64,000 bases of DNA from Actinomadura oligospora ATCC 43269. GTDB taxonomy: Bacteria; Actinomycetota; Actinomycetes; Streptosporangiales; Streptosporangiaceae. Both the position numbers and the translations under genes were made by a program. Positions within the stretch are counted from its first letter, which is position 1, and each line of letters starts with the position of its first letter. This document shows positions 22,741 through 30,955 of the stretch, one piece after another. The stretch covers positions 1-64,000 of the forward strand of contig NZ_KI912411.1 of the NCBI RefSeq assembly GCF_000518265.1, in the 5' to 3' direction. Under the pieces are notes generated by a model. The model was not told where the DNA came from. It ran no database searches and worked only from the letters and a program-made list of their open reading frames with translations.

Positions 22741-24302
22741 TGCGCCTCCGTCTTCGCGATCTGTTCGCCGCCCGCGTTCTCCGTCTCGCCTGCTTCTTCG
22801 CTGGCCGCGGTCGTGGTGTTCGGCGGCTCCGCGGCGTTCCCGGGACGGCGGGGCTCCGGCGGGGTGAGGAAGCGGGCGACGCGGGAGTCGAGGTGGACGC
22901 GGAGTTCGGGCAGGCCGACGCGTCCCTCGGCGAACCGTGCCAGCTCGACGAGGGTGAGCAGGTCCTCGGCGTCGCGGACGCCCGCCGTCGGGACGGTCGG
23001 GGCGAGCCGCCGGACGTCGAAGTCGGTGGCGTCGTAGACCGGGTTGAGGTGCGTGATCGAGACGCGGCGGCCGGGGTCGAGGCGGGTCCGCCAGACGCGC
23101 AGGACCTCGGCGGCCAGGCCGGGCGGGGCGTTGTCGAAGCCGTCCGAGATGATCACGAGGCGGTCCGGGGAGGTATCGAGGGCGTCCAGGACGCGGGTGC
23201 CGAGGGGCGTCGGCCCGAACGGGTACAGCAGCAGCGCGTCGGCGCGGCCGGAGGTCCAGAACGGGCGGTACTCCCCCGCGAGGGCCTCCAGCAGGAAGTG
23301 GCCGCCGAGCGCGACGGCCAGGGGCCGGCGGCGCTTCTCGGCCGAGCCGACCGTGGAGAAGCTGTCGTCCAGGACCGCGGCGACGCGTCCCCAGCGTCCG
23401 GCGTCGGGTCCGGCTGCGCGGCGGGCGGCGGCGCGCAGTGCCCCGGTCAGCTCGGCGCGCCGCCTGGACCGCTCGTCCAGCGGCAGCGACAGGACATAGG
23501 TGGCCAGGCGGGTCAGCGGCACCGTCGCGAGGTCGATGTCGATCGTGGTCTTCTTCTGGCCCGCGTGCCCCTGGAGGCGGAGCCGCTCCAGCCGGGTCAT
23601 GTTCTTCTCGGCACGCTCCAGGAAGCGCTTGCGCGGGATGCCGTGCGCGGCGGCGAAGCCCTCCGCGACGGTGAACGGCAGCTTGTAGACCGCCTCCTGC
23701 GCGTAGTGCGCCTGCCGCCAGGTCTCGAAGATCGGCGTGATGAACGGCGGGCCGGTCGCGCTGTAGAAGAGGCGTCCGATCTCGTCCTGGACGTGCTGGG
23801 GGGCGTCCGGGACGAGCGCGCGCGTGTCGAGGTGGGCGTGCCGGACGGCGTCCTTCAGGGCGCTGCGGTACTTGACCGCGTCGAACGCCAGGTCGGGGCG
23901 GGCGAGCAGCCAGTCCCGGATGATCGCGCGGGTCCGGCGGTTGTTGACGCCGTCGCGGCGCAGGGCGCGGAACAGCCGGTACACCCGCTGCGGCGGGAGC
24001 GTCTCCAACCTGCGCGCGATGAGCCGTCCCTCCAGGCGGCGCTGGGCCTCGCCGGCGTCGCGGGCGGTGGCCAGCAGGCCGCGGACGATCAGCGCCGCGT
24101 TGTGGTCGTTGACGTCCAGCGCCAGCGTCGCGGCGTACAGCTCGCGGTAGTTCTCCCGCATGTACTCGTGGAGGAAGCCGAGGGAGAACCGCTGCTCGGC
24201 CGCGTCGTGGTGGAACTCGCGCTGGCCCGTCCCGGTGATCGCCGCGTTGACGAAGGTCAGCACGTCCTCGCAGGCGACCAGGTCGGCGATCGTCTCGGTC
24301 AT
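22737..24302 (-). CDS. TROVE-vWA (Ro60-like) protein
   Basis: 521 aa. Residues about 20-300 are helical, with the TROVE hallmark NNRRTRAIIRDWL, then LAFDAVKYRSALKDAVRHAH. Residues 305-480 form a von Willebrand A domain with an intact metal site (DDSFS at 312-316 and IISDGFDN at 384-391). Bacterial Ro proteins bind Y-like RNAs and misfolded RNA and take part in RNA quality control. The ATG has GGAGCG upstream and the stop overlaps the next gene. The C-terminal 60 residues are acidic and low complexity. No RtcB or RtcA gene is in the window. Role is inferred. Confidence 0.72.
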   Translation of the reverse strand: MTETIADLVACEDVLTFVNAAITGTGQREFHHDAAEQRFSLGFLHEYMRENYRELYAATLALDVNDHNAALIVRGLLATARDAGEAQRRLEGRLIARRLETLPPQRVYRLFRALRRDGVNNRRTRAIIRDWLLARPDLAFDAVKYRSALKDAVRHAHLDTRALVPDAPQHVQDEIGRLFYSATGPPFITPIFETWRQAHYAQEAVYKLPFTVAEGFAAAHGIPRKRFLERAEKNMTRLERLRLQGHAGQKKTTIDIDLATVPLTRLATYVLSLPLDERSRRRAELTGALRAAARRAAGPDAGRWGRVAAVLDDSFSTVGSAEKRRRPLAVALGGHFLLEALAGEYRPFWTSGRADALLLYPFGPTPLGTRVLDALDTSPDRLVIISDGFDNAPPGLAAEVLRVWRTRLDPGRRVSITHLNPVYDATDFDVRRLAPTVPTAGVRDAEDLLTLVELARFAEGRVGLPELRVHLDSRVARFLTPPEPRRPGNAAEPPNTTTAASEEAGETENAGGEQIAKTEAQ

Positions 24303-24558
24303 GGGCGCTCCAGGTCTGAGGCGCCGGCCGGGGTGTGAGGGCACGAGCAGCGAATGATCGCATTAAAGGCGGTTTCCGGAAGTCGCACCGAAGTCCCGCG
24401 GCCGGCAGGGTGACCGTAGCACCGGAGATCGTCCTGGATCACCCGGATATAGGCGCTTCGCTCGCCTTTCCGGTCTCACCGACGGGAGCCAGGCCCGGGC
24501 GCGGACCTGGGCGAACCCGCTGTTACTCTCCGGTAGAGACCGAGGGAAGGACCGGACC

Positions 24559-25629
24559 GTGCCGCAGCCCGAGCAGATCGACCCCGCCGTCGTGGACTTC
24601 GACGTCCTCGGCGCGTGGATGGACGAGCAGGACCTGCCCGGCGGGCCGTTCGAGGCCGTCACGCCGCTCAGCGGCGGCACCCAGAACATCCTGGTCCGGT
24701 TCCGCCGCGGCGGACGCGGCTACGTCCTGCGGCGCGGGCCGCGGCACCTGCGCGCCCGGACCAACGACGTGCTGCGCCGCGAGGCCCGCGTGCTGACCGC
24801 GCTGGACGGCACCGGCGTCCCGGCGCCGCGGATCATCGCGTCCTGTCCGGACGAGACCGTCCTCGACGGCGCGGTGTTCTACCTGATGACGCCGGTCGAG
24901 GGCTTCAACGCGACGGTCTCCCTCCCCGACCTGCACGCCGGGGACGCCGGGATCCGGCACTCGATGGGCCTGTCGGCCGCGCGGTCGCTGTCCGCGCTCG
25001 GCGCGGTGGACCACGAGGCCGCCGGTCTCGCCGACTTCGGCAAGCCGGACGGCTTCCTGGAGCGGCAGGTCCCGCGCTGGACGTCCGAGCTGGAGTCTTA
25101 CGCGTCCCTGGACGGCTACCCGGGTCCGGAGATCCCCGGCCTGGAGACGGTCGCCGCCTGGCTGGAGGCCAACCGCCCCGCGACCTGGCGTCCGGGGATC
25201 ATGCACGGCGACTACCACCTGGCCAACCTCATGTACTCCTTCGACGGCCCGGACGTCGCGGCGATCGTCGACTGGGAGATGTGCACAATCGGCGACCCGC
25301 TGCTGGACCTCGGCTGGCTGCTGGCCACCTGGCCCGACCGGGACGACGAGGGCGCCCTGCTGGCCGGGCCGCTCGGCGCCGCGGGCGGCCTGCCGTCCGC
25401 CTCCGAACTCGTCGCGGCCTACGCCGAGCGGCCCGAGGCCGTCGCCGGACGGGACCTGTCGTCCATCACCTGGTACGCGGTGCTCGCCTGCTTCAAGCTC
25501 GGCATCGTCCTCGAGGGCACGCACGCGCGGGCCTTCGCTGGAAAGGCCCCCAAGGAGACCGGCGACCTGCTGCACTCGATCACCCTCGGCCTGTTCCGCC
25601 GCGCCCACGCCTTCATCGCCGACGCCTGA
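24559..25629 (+). CDS. Aminoglycoside-phosphotransferase-like kinase (phosphotransferase family)
   Basis: 356 aa. The APH/choline-kinase fold is complete: a Gly-rich SGGTQNILVRF loop, catalytic HGDYHLANLM (Asp as base) and metal-binding DWEMCTIGDPLLDLGW. The ECH-linked, ACAD10-like subgroup has the same LSGGTQN and DWEM words and phosphorylates hydroxyacyl-CoA compounds in lipid breakdown, so antibiotic resistance is not implied. GTG start with GGAAGGA about 8 nt upstream. It is divergent from the TROVE operon and convergent with the MpaB-like gene. Confidence 0.8.
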   Translation: MPQPEQIDPAVVDFDVLGAWMDEQDLPGGPFEAVTPLSGGTQNILVRFRRGGRGYVLRRGPRHLRARTNDVLRREARVLTALDGTGVPAPRIIASCPDETVLDGAVFYLMTPVEGFNATVSLPDLHAGDAGIRHSMGLSAARSLSALGAVDHEAAGLADFGKPDGFLERQVPRWTSELESYASLDGYPGPEIPGLETVAAWLEANRPATWRPGIMHGDYHLANLMYSFDGPDVAAIVDWEMCTIGDPLLDLGWLLATWPDRDDEGALLAGPLGAAGGLPSASELVAAYAERPEAVAGRDLSSITWYAVLACFKLGIVLEGTHARAFAGKAPKETGDLLHSITLGLFRRAHAFIADA

Positions 25630-25664
25630 GGCGCCCGAGGCCTCGCGCCTTGGTGTCTCCAGCC

Positions 25665-26558
25665 TCAGACCCGCACCTTCAAGAGCTTGCGGCGTGGCCG
25701 GACGCCCGACTCCGCCAGGCGGCGTGGAAGATCGGCCATCAGCTCGCGCGTCTCGGGCTTGAACGGCCGTCCGGCGATCCTCTCGGGTATCCGCGCGACC
25801 AGGAAGCGGCCGACACGCAATCCCAGGGTGACCAGCGGCTGGACGCCCGGGACCTCGGGCAGCGCCCGGTACTCCTCCCGTGCCCAGCGCGGGAGCGTGA
25901 AGTAGGCGAGCATCCCGATCGGCAGCCAGAGTGGCTTGAAGGGGGCGAGCAGCCGCAGCTTGCGCGGCATCTTCGGCCACAGCAGGAACCGCACGGTCGC
26001 GCGGGACTCGGGGATCACCCGGAGGTCCAGCTCGGCGCGGGCCCGGTCGAAGTAGGCGGCCATCTCGGCGACGCCGCCCGGGACGTCCTCGGCGTGGAGG
26101 CCGACGTAGGTCGCCGTCCGCCGCTGCTCGTCGTAGTACCGGTCGCGTTCGGCGGGCGTGAGCCGCAGCCCGCCGCGCTCGATGACCTCCAGGTACGACG
26201 ACACCTCGGCGCAGTGCACCCACCGCAGCAGCTCCGGATCGTCCACGCGGTGGGTGCGGCCGGTGTCCGGGTCCTTGATCCGCAGCGTCCGGTGGACGGC
26301 CCGGACCCGCGCGCCGAGCTCGTCGGCCTGCGCGGGCGTGCCGAGCGCGGTGACCGTGACGAAGTGGGCGGTGTTGAAGAGCCGCTCGAGGGGCTCCTCC
26401 AGGAAGTCGGAGTTCTGCCAGACGCCGCGCATCGTGGTCGGCTGGAGCGCCTGGAGCATGAGCGCGCGGACCCCCGCCACCATCATCAGCGGGTCGAGGA
26501 CGACCCGCCAGGTGACGGTCTCGGGGCCGCGCACGATGAGCGTCGAGGTGTCCACCAT
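25665..26558 (-). CDS. MpaB/DUF2236-type oxygenase-like protein
   Basis: 297 aa. The segment MMVAGVRALMLQALQPTTM, then VWQNSDFLEEPLERLFNTAHF, and the later LLRWVHCAEVSSYL, is typical of the MpaB/latex-clearing-protein (DUF2236) family, in which conserved Arg and His residues bind haem. Known members oxidise mycophenolic acid precursors or rubber; the substrate here is unknown. The ATG at 26558 directly abuts a perfect palindrome and no Shine-Dalgarno sequence fits, so translation may be leaderless. An upstream extension to 26636 would read through the palindrome and is rejected. Confidence 0.78.
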   Translation of the reverse strand: MVDTSTLIVRGPETVTWRVVLDPLMMVAGVRALMLQALQPTTMRGVWQNSDFLEEPLERLFNTAHFVTVTALGTPAQADELGARVRAVHRTLRIKDPDTGRTHRVDDPELLRWVHCAEVSSYLEVIERGGLRLTPAERDRYYDEQRRTATYVGLHAEDVPGGVAEMAAYFDRARAELDLRVIPESRATVRFLLWPKMPRKLRLLAPFKPLWLPIGMLAYFTLPRWAREEYRALPEVPGVQPLVTLGLRVGRFLVARIPERIAGRPFKPETRELMADLPRRLAESGVRPRRKLLKVRV

Positions 26559-26576
26559 GGTAAGCACATGCTTACC
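26559..26576. promoter_or_regulatory. Perfect 8-2-8 palindrome touching a start codon
   Basis: GGTAAGCA-CA-TGCTTACC, immediately 5' of the MpaB-like ATG. Its length and form fit a TetR-family operator. No TetR gene is next to it, so the regulator would act in trans, or the protein of a distant gene. Confidence 0.6.
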
Positions 26577-26597
26577 GCAGGGCGGTGCGAAAGAGAA

Positions 26598-26627
26598 GCC
26601 CCGGGATCCTCGCGCGGCTCCCGGGGC
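26598..26627 (-). terminator. Terminator after the mctC-like gene
   Basis: GCCCCGGGA (26598-26606) and TCCCGGGGC (26619-26627) form a 9-bp G/C stem just past the stop codon of the symporter gene on the minus strand. The T-tract is poor. Confidence 0.55.
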
Positions 26628-26644
26628 CCCTCTCAACCGCCGTG

Positions 26645-28288
26645 TCAGCCCGAGGCCGGGGTCAGCTCACGGCCCGCGTCGCCCGGGTCTCCAGGCTCGG
26701 CCGGACGGTCCGTCGCGTCGGCCGTGTAGTCGGACGGGTCGGTCTCGTCCGCCCCGTCCGGGACCTTGACCAGGCGGAACACCACGGTCAGCACCACCGC
26801 GACGGCGATGTTGAACACGAACGCGGTGAGCGCGATGTAGCCGGTGTGCCCGACGAACGGGATGTCGGCGATCGACTGCCCGAAGTGCTTCTGCGTCGGG
26901 GACGAGGTGTCGTAGGCCGTCCAGGTGCCGTAGACCATGCCGACCGCCCATCCGGCGAGCAGCGCCCACCGGTGGAACCAGCGCGTGAACACGCCGATCG
27001 CGAGGGCCGGGAAGGTCTGCACGACCCAGATCCCGCCGAGCAGCTGCAGGTTGATCGCCAGCGACTTGTCGAAGCCCAGGACGAACACCAGCGCGCCGAC
27101 CTTCACCAGCAGCGACACGAACTGCGAGACCCGCGTCTCCTCCGCGGGCGTGGCGTCCGGGCGGAGGAAGGCGGTGTAGACGTTGCGGGTGAACAGGTTG
27201 GACGCGGCGATCGACATGATCGCCGCCGGGACCAGCGCGCCGACGCCGATCGCGGCGAACGCCAGCCCGGTGAACCACTGCGGGAACGCGTGGTCGAACA
27301 GCAGCGGCACCGCGAGCTGCGGGTTCTTCGCCTTGGCGACCCCCTGGGCGACCTCGGGCGTGGCCCGCGCCATGTAACCGAGCAGCGCCAGAAAGCCCAG
27401 GACGAGCGAGTAGGCGGGCAGCAGCGCGGCGTTCCGGCGGATCACGTCGCGCCGTCCGGCGGCGAGCGCGCCGGTCACGGTGTGCGGATAGATGAACAGC
27501 GCGAGCGAGGAGCCGAGCGCCAGCGTCCCGTAGGCCCAGTGGGTCATGTTCGAGGTGATCAGCGAGCCGGACGGCTTGCCGGTCACCGGGTTCGGCTTGG
27601 CCAGCGACGCCTGCGAGGCGTCGAAGATGTGCCCCCACCCACCGATCTTGGACGGGATGTACAGCACCGCCACGATGATCGTCAGGTAGATCAGCGTGTC
27701 CTTGACGAAGGAGATCAGCGCCGGGGCGCGCAGCCCGGAGGTGAAGGTGTAGGCCGCCAGCAGCGCGAACGCGATGAACAGCGGCAGGTCCCGGGCGAGG
27801 CCGGACCCGGTGACGCCCATCACGGTGAGGACGGCCTGGATGCCGACGAGCTGCAGCGCGATGTACGGCATCATCGCCAGGATGCCGGTCAGCGCCACCG
27901 CCAGGCCGAGCCCCCTCGACCCGAACCGCCCCCGGACGAAGTCGGCGGTGGTCACGTAACCGTGCCGGTGTGACACCGACCACAGCCTCGGCCCGACGAG
28001 GAACACGATCGGGTAGGCGATCGCGGCGTAGGGCACCGCCCAGAAGCCCATCGCGCCGCCCGCGAAGACCGCGGCGGGCACGGCGACGAAGGTGTAGGCG
28101 GTGTAGAGGTCGCCGCCGAGCAGGAACCAGGTGACGAACGTGCCGAAGCTGCGTCCGCCGAGGCCCCACTCGTCCAGGTGCATGAGGGTCTGGCCGCGCC
28201 GCCAGCGCGCGGCGGCGAACCCGACCACGGTGACGGCCACGAAGAAGAAGACGAAGATCGTCAGTTCGAGGCCCTTGACGTCCTTCAC
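26645..28288 (-). CDS. mctC: Sodium/monocarboxylate symporter (MctC-like, SSS family)
   Basis: 547 aa with about thirteen membrane helices. The sodium:solute symporter pattern is clear (GRSFGTFVTWFLLGGDLYTA, SFVKDTLIY, and a sodium-site helix FAAIGVGALVPAAIMSIAAS). MctC of Corynebacterium imports acetate, propionate and pyruvate and has the same arrangement with a DUF3311 protein. GTG 28288 overlaps the stop of the DUF3311 gene by 4 nt (GTGA), so both are co-translated. A charged 40-residue cytoplasmic tail ends the protein. The wider frame to 28702 only covers the small upstream gene. Confidence 0.88.
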   Translation of the reverse strand: MKDVKGLELTIFVFFFVAVTVVGFAAARWRRGQTLMHLDEWGLGGRSFGTFVTWFLLGGDLYTAYTFVAVPAAVFAGGAMGFWAVPYAAIAYPIVFLVGPRLWSVSHRHGYVTTADFVRGRFGSRGLGLAVALTGILAMMPYIALQLVGIQAVLTVMGVTGSGLARDLPLFIAFALLAAYTFTSGLRAPALISFVKDTLIYLTIIVAVLYIPSKIGGWGHIFDASQASLAKPNPVTGKPSGSLITSNMTHWAYGTLALGSSLALFIYPHTVTGALAAGRRDVIRRNAALLPAYSLVLGFLALLGYMARATPEVAQGVAKAKNPQLAVPLLFDHAFPQWFTGLAFAAIGVGALVPAAIMSIAASNLFTRNVYTAFLRPDATPAEETRVSQFVSLLVKVGALVFVLGFDKSLAINLQLLGGIWVVQTFPALAIGVFTRWFHRWALLAGWAVGMVYGTWTAYDTSSPTQKHFGQSIADIPFVGHTGYIALTAFVFNIAVAVVLTVVFRLVKVPDGADETDPSDYTADATDRPAEPGDPGDAGRELTPASG

Positions 28289-28518
28289 CGGGCCCCACCG
28301 CCCCTCCGCCGGGTCAGCAGGTGCGCCGAGCCGATGCAGACCGCGGTCAGCACCACCCAGAGCAGCTGCCACCAGTAGAAGAACGGGAAGCCCGCGAGGC
28401 GCGGGGTGATCTTGGCGTAGGACGGGACGGCCAGGTAGACGGGGAACGGCAGGACCAGCAGCACGCCAGCGACGATCTTGCTGGCGAGCCCGGGCCCGGG
28501 GGAAGGCGGTTCGGTCAT
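28285..28518 (-). CDS. DUF3311 small membrane protein, partner of the symporter
   Basis: 77 aa with two membrane helices (IVAGVLLVLPFPVYLAVPSY and FPFFYWWQLLWVVLTAVCIG). DUF3311 proteins are regularly encoded directly before MctC/PanF-type symporters and probably help their assembly or function. GGGAGG precedes the ATG; the stop codon overlaps the symporter start by 4 nt. Confidence 0.83.
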   Translation of the reverse strand: MTEPPSPGPGLASKIVAGVLLVLPFPVYLAVPSYAKITPRLAGFPFFYWWQLLWVVLTAVCIGSAHLLTRRRGGGAR

Positions 28519-28746
28519 GGCTGGGAACCTCCCTTGGGGGGACGGCCGCAGGGGCGGCGCATCCGCCATCCTGAAGGCTCGGCCCGGCCGAAACCAGCCC
28601 CGGCAACCCCTTTTCGGCGCTCCGGAACGATCCGCTCATCCGTTCCCGTCGCCCGACGAGGCCTCCCGCGCCCGGCCCTGCCGCTACGGACTGCGCGGAC
28701 ACGGGCCCACGCGGACACAGGCCGCGCAGACGCGCAGACGCGCAGA

Positions 28747-28797
28747 CGCGCGAAGGGCGTTCCGCCGGCCCTTGGTCGGTGGAACGCCCTTCGCGCG
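28747..28797. terminator. Long hairpin downstream of the RlpA-like gene
   Basis: A perfect 17-bp inverted repeat (28747-28763 with 28781-28797) with further pairing inside the loop, 26 nt past the stop codon of the leftward gene. It abuts a short GCGCAGAC-type tandem repeat at 28724-28752. No T-tract, so termination strength is uncertain. Confidence 0.6.
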
Positions 28798-28822
28798 TTC
28801 GGTGATCGCCTTAAGGCCGAGA

Positions 28823-29473
28823 TCACATGGCCTTCGGCATGCCCTTGCCGGAGCCGGCGCCCCAGGACAGGACCTCCCACTTGACGCCGTTGAGGTGACC
28901 CTCGCTGGAGCCGGTGTTGTACTTGCTGTCGGGCTTGCCGCCGTCGAGCAGGTACCGGAAGGTGTAGGTGTCCAGGTCGAGCATGACGCCACGGCTGGAC
29001 GGCTCGCCCGGGCCACGGTCGCCGACGAAGCCGACGACGGTGCGGCCGTTGTAGCTGACCTTGACCTTGGTGTTCATCGGCCAGCTCGGGCTGGCGAACA
29101 TGCCCTTCTGCATCGGCTTGCCACTGGCGGGGGCGCCGGTGTCGCCGTTGACGCCGGAGCCGTCGTCCCAGAAGTAGGACGCGGTGGTCTTGCCGGCGAG
29201 CAGCGCCTTCGGCTGCGCGGCCTTCTTGGCCTTGGCGGCCTTCTTCTGCGCGGCGGCCTTGTGGGCGGCCTTCTTCTGCGCCTCGGCCTTGTGCTGGGCC
29301 GCGGTCTGCTCCTGGGTGCGGGAGAGGTCCAGCGCGGCCTGGGTGTGCTGAGCCGTGAGCTTCCCGCGCTCGGGGGTCTCGTCGCCTGCCATCGCGACAC
29401 CCGCCACCAGGAATCCGGCCAGGGTGGAGCCGGTGAGAGCGGTGATGGCGATGTTGAGCGCACGCTTCTGCAT
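28823..29473 (-). CDS. Secreted RlpA-like double-psi beta-barrel protein
   Basis: 216 aa. A Sec signal peptide (LNIAITALTGSTLAGFLVAG, probable cut after AMA near residue 29) leads to a Lys/Ala/Gln-rich helix (45-90), then an RlpA/expansin-type barrel with TASYFWDDGSGVNG, TKVKVSYNGRTVVGFVGDRG and the Asp of GDRGP that serves as catalytic acid in RlpA enzymes. It probably acts on the cell wall outside the membrane. AAGGA precedes the ATG. Its mRNA leader holds a strong hairpin. Enzymatic cleavage of peptidoglycan is inferred from the family. Confidence 0.78.
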   Translation of the reverse strand: MQKRALNIAITALTGSTLAGFLVAGVAMAGDETPERGKLTAQHTQAALDLSRTQEQTAAQHKAEAQKKAAHKAAAQKKAAKAKKAAQPKALLAGKTTASYFWDDGSGVNGDTGAPASGKPMQKGMFASPSWPMNTKVKVSYNGRTVVGFVGDRGPGEPSSRGVMLDLDTYTFRYLLDGGKPDSKYNTGSSEGHLNGVKWEVLSWGAGSGKGMPKAM

Positions 29474-29502
29474 GGAAATCCTTTGTTCGGCGGACTGGGC
29501 AG

Positions 29503-29546
29503 CCGTTTCCAGGCCGGGCGGGGGCCCGGGCGGAGTGTGGAAACGG
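29503..29546 (-). promoter_or_regulatory. Hairpin in the leader of the RlpA-like gene
   Basis: CCGTTTCCA (29503-29511) pairs with TGGAAACGG (29538-29546), with an inner GCCGGGC/GCCCGGG stem, ending about 30 nt before the start codon. It could control stability or translation. I do not find the conserved core of the c-di-AMP riboswitch that precedes many actinobacterial wall hydrolases. Confidence 0.45.
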
Positions 29547-30105
29547 TCCCGAGGCATCGCTCGGGAGAAAGCCATCAGACGGAAACCCGCGCTTGAAACC
29601 CCGCGACAACGGGAGGGAGATTCCGTGCGCACACCTGCGGACGGGCCGCGACTTACGACCCGCGCTGCGGCGGACCGGGTGAGTGTGCGGAGACACCGGC
29701 CAGGGGGCGACTTGCCTCTACCTGGGCGGACGCTGCATGGACGACCGCGTTCCGGTGCCGGGGTCCCCGTCTGGCGAACGGGGCATGACGGCTATGAAAA
29801 GGCCGGGTCAATGGCTCTTGACCCGCAGCCATGGACCACCATACGTGGCATTACCACGGCTCTGTCAAATCTCAGCCTACTTTACTTTCCGAAAGGTAGA
29901 TCTTCTTTCTCGGACCCCTTGTAGATATGGGCTTTCAGCGCTTTGCATTCGGCTTGCTGTCAGCTGGATCACATGGGAATCCGGTCCGCGGACGGCCCTT
30001 TGATCTCGCTTGGGCCCTCCTGGGGCCGCCCTGGGGTCATCCAGGGGGCCACTCGGAAGATCTCGACCTCTCGACGGCCGAGCATGCCGGTCTCAAACAC
30101 ACGAA
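29547..30105. other. Non-coding stretch with an AT-rich patch
   Basis: No convincing gene. 29800-29960 is markedly richer in A/T than its surroundings and includes a 7-bp dyad GGGTCAA/TTGACCC (29805-29824). The part next to 29550-29700 is presumably the promoter and leader region of the RlpA-like gene. Short open frames here lack conserved features. Confidence 0.6.
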
Positions 30106-30134
30106 AGCCCGGGAGACTTCCCGTCTCCCGGGCT
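30106..30134 (-). terminator. Terminator after the repeat-rich hypothetical gene
   Basis: A perfect 12-bp stem AGCCCGGGAGAC/GTCTCCCGGGCT (30106-30117 with 30123-30134) with a 5-nt loop. On the minus strand it is followed by TTCGTGTGTTTGA. It lies 117 nt downstream of the stop codon at 30251. Confidence 0.75.
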
Positions 30135-30250
30135 GTGCGTCAGCGCCGGTGTGGAGCTTGGGCCACCACGCCCCTCAAAGGTCAAGAGGGGCCAAGGCTC
30201 CAGGCGGTCGGCGGCGCGGCCGTCTCAACGGCGCGTCCGCCCCCTGCTTC

Positions 30251-30955
30251 TCAGCGGAAGGTGGGGTACCCGCCTGTGTTCACGGCGGGGTACCCGCCGG
30301 TGTTCACGGCCGTTGGAGCGGGCGCGAACGGGTCCTGCATGCCCGGCCCCTCCTGGTACGGCATCGCCGGACCGTCATGGAACGGCGACGGCATGGCCGG
30401 ACCGTCCGCATAGGCGGGCCCATTGGTAAAGGCAGGGCCACCCTCTCCATAGGCAGGGCCGTCACCGTAAGCGGGGCCCTCTCCGTAGGCAGGGCCGTCG
30501 CCGAAGGACGGGCCGGACGGCATGGCCGCCGCCGGCTGCTGCGCGAAGGGGGCCTGAGCCCCCGGCTGCGTCGCGAACTGCCCGCCCGGCTGCGCCGCGA
30601 ACGGCGAGGCCGAGGGCTGATCCGGAGCGCCATAACGGGGCTCGGGATTGCCGTAGGGCTGCTGTGGAGTCGGTGCCTGTGCCGGAGCTGGCGCGGGCTG
30701 CGGAGCGTGCAGTGAACCGTCCATCCGACGCGGCTCGGGAGCCGGTGGAACCCCCCGGTCGCCCAGCGCGGTGATCAGCGCACGGGCGGTCTCGTCGTCC
30801 AGCCGGACGAGCACGCTCGGCCGTCCGGCGGGGTCGACATAGGGGGAGATCGACGGTGACGCGATGTGGTCCGGAAGGTTCCGGGCCAGCTGTTCGCGCA
30901 GGTCGTGGGCGAGGCGAAGCGCCTGTCGGTCGCTGTCGCTGAGATGTGCGGTCAT
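30251..30955 (-). CDS. Repeat-rich hypothetical protein
   Basis: 234 aa. An N-terminal conserved-looking part of about 75 residues (LSDSDRQALRLAHDLREQLA, VLVRLDDETARALITALGDR) is followed by a long Pro/Gln/Ala/Gly tail. The tail contains back-to-back six-residue repeats GPAYGE/GPAYGD near residues 155-190 and two NTGGYP units at the end. No signal peptide. The tail looks disordered; the N-terminal part could be a small helical regulator. The ATG at 30955 with GGAG upstream was preferred to GTG 30976. I do not recognise a family. Confidence 0.6.
   Translation of the reverse strand: MTAHLSDSDRQALRLAHDLREQLARNLPDHIASPSISPYVDPAGRPSVLVRLDDETARALITALGDRGVPPAPEPRRMDGSLHAPQPAPAPAQAPTPQQPYGNPEPRYGAPDQPSASPFAAQPGGQFATQPGAQAPFAQQPAAAMPSGPSFGDGPAYGEGPAYGDGPAYGEGGPAFTNGPAYADGPAMPSPFHDGPAMPYQEGPGMQDPFAPAPTAVNTGGYPAVNTGGYPTFR

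Noticed and set aside
21514..24363. Single 949-codon fusion of the TROVE and ARPP-like genes
   Set aside because: The left part of that frame reads the TROVE gene out of frame. The GTGA overlap at 22737-22740 explains the two genes.
24559..25629. Antibiotic resistance gene of aminoglycoside phosphotransferase type
   Set aside because: The sequence words are closer to the acyl-CoA-metabolism subgroup of APH-like kinases, and no resistance context is seen.
29474..29760. c-di-AMP (ydaO-type) riboswitch ahead of the RlpA-like gene
   Set aside because: The conserved GGTGAA and CAGCTAAC-type core words are not found on the minus strand here, although a hairpin is present.
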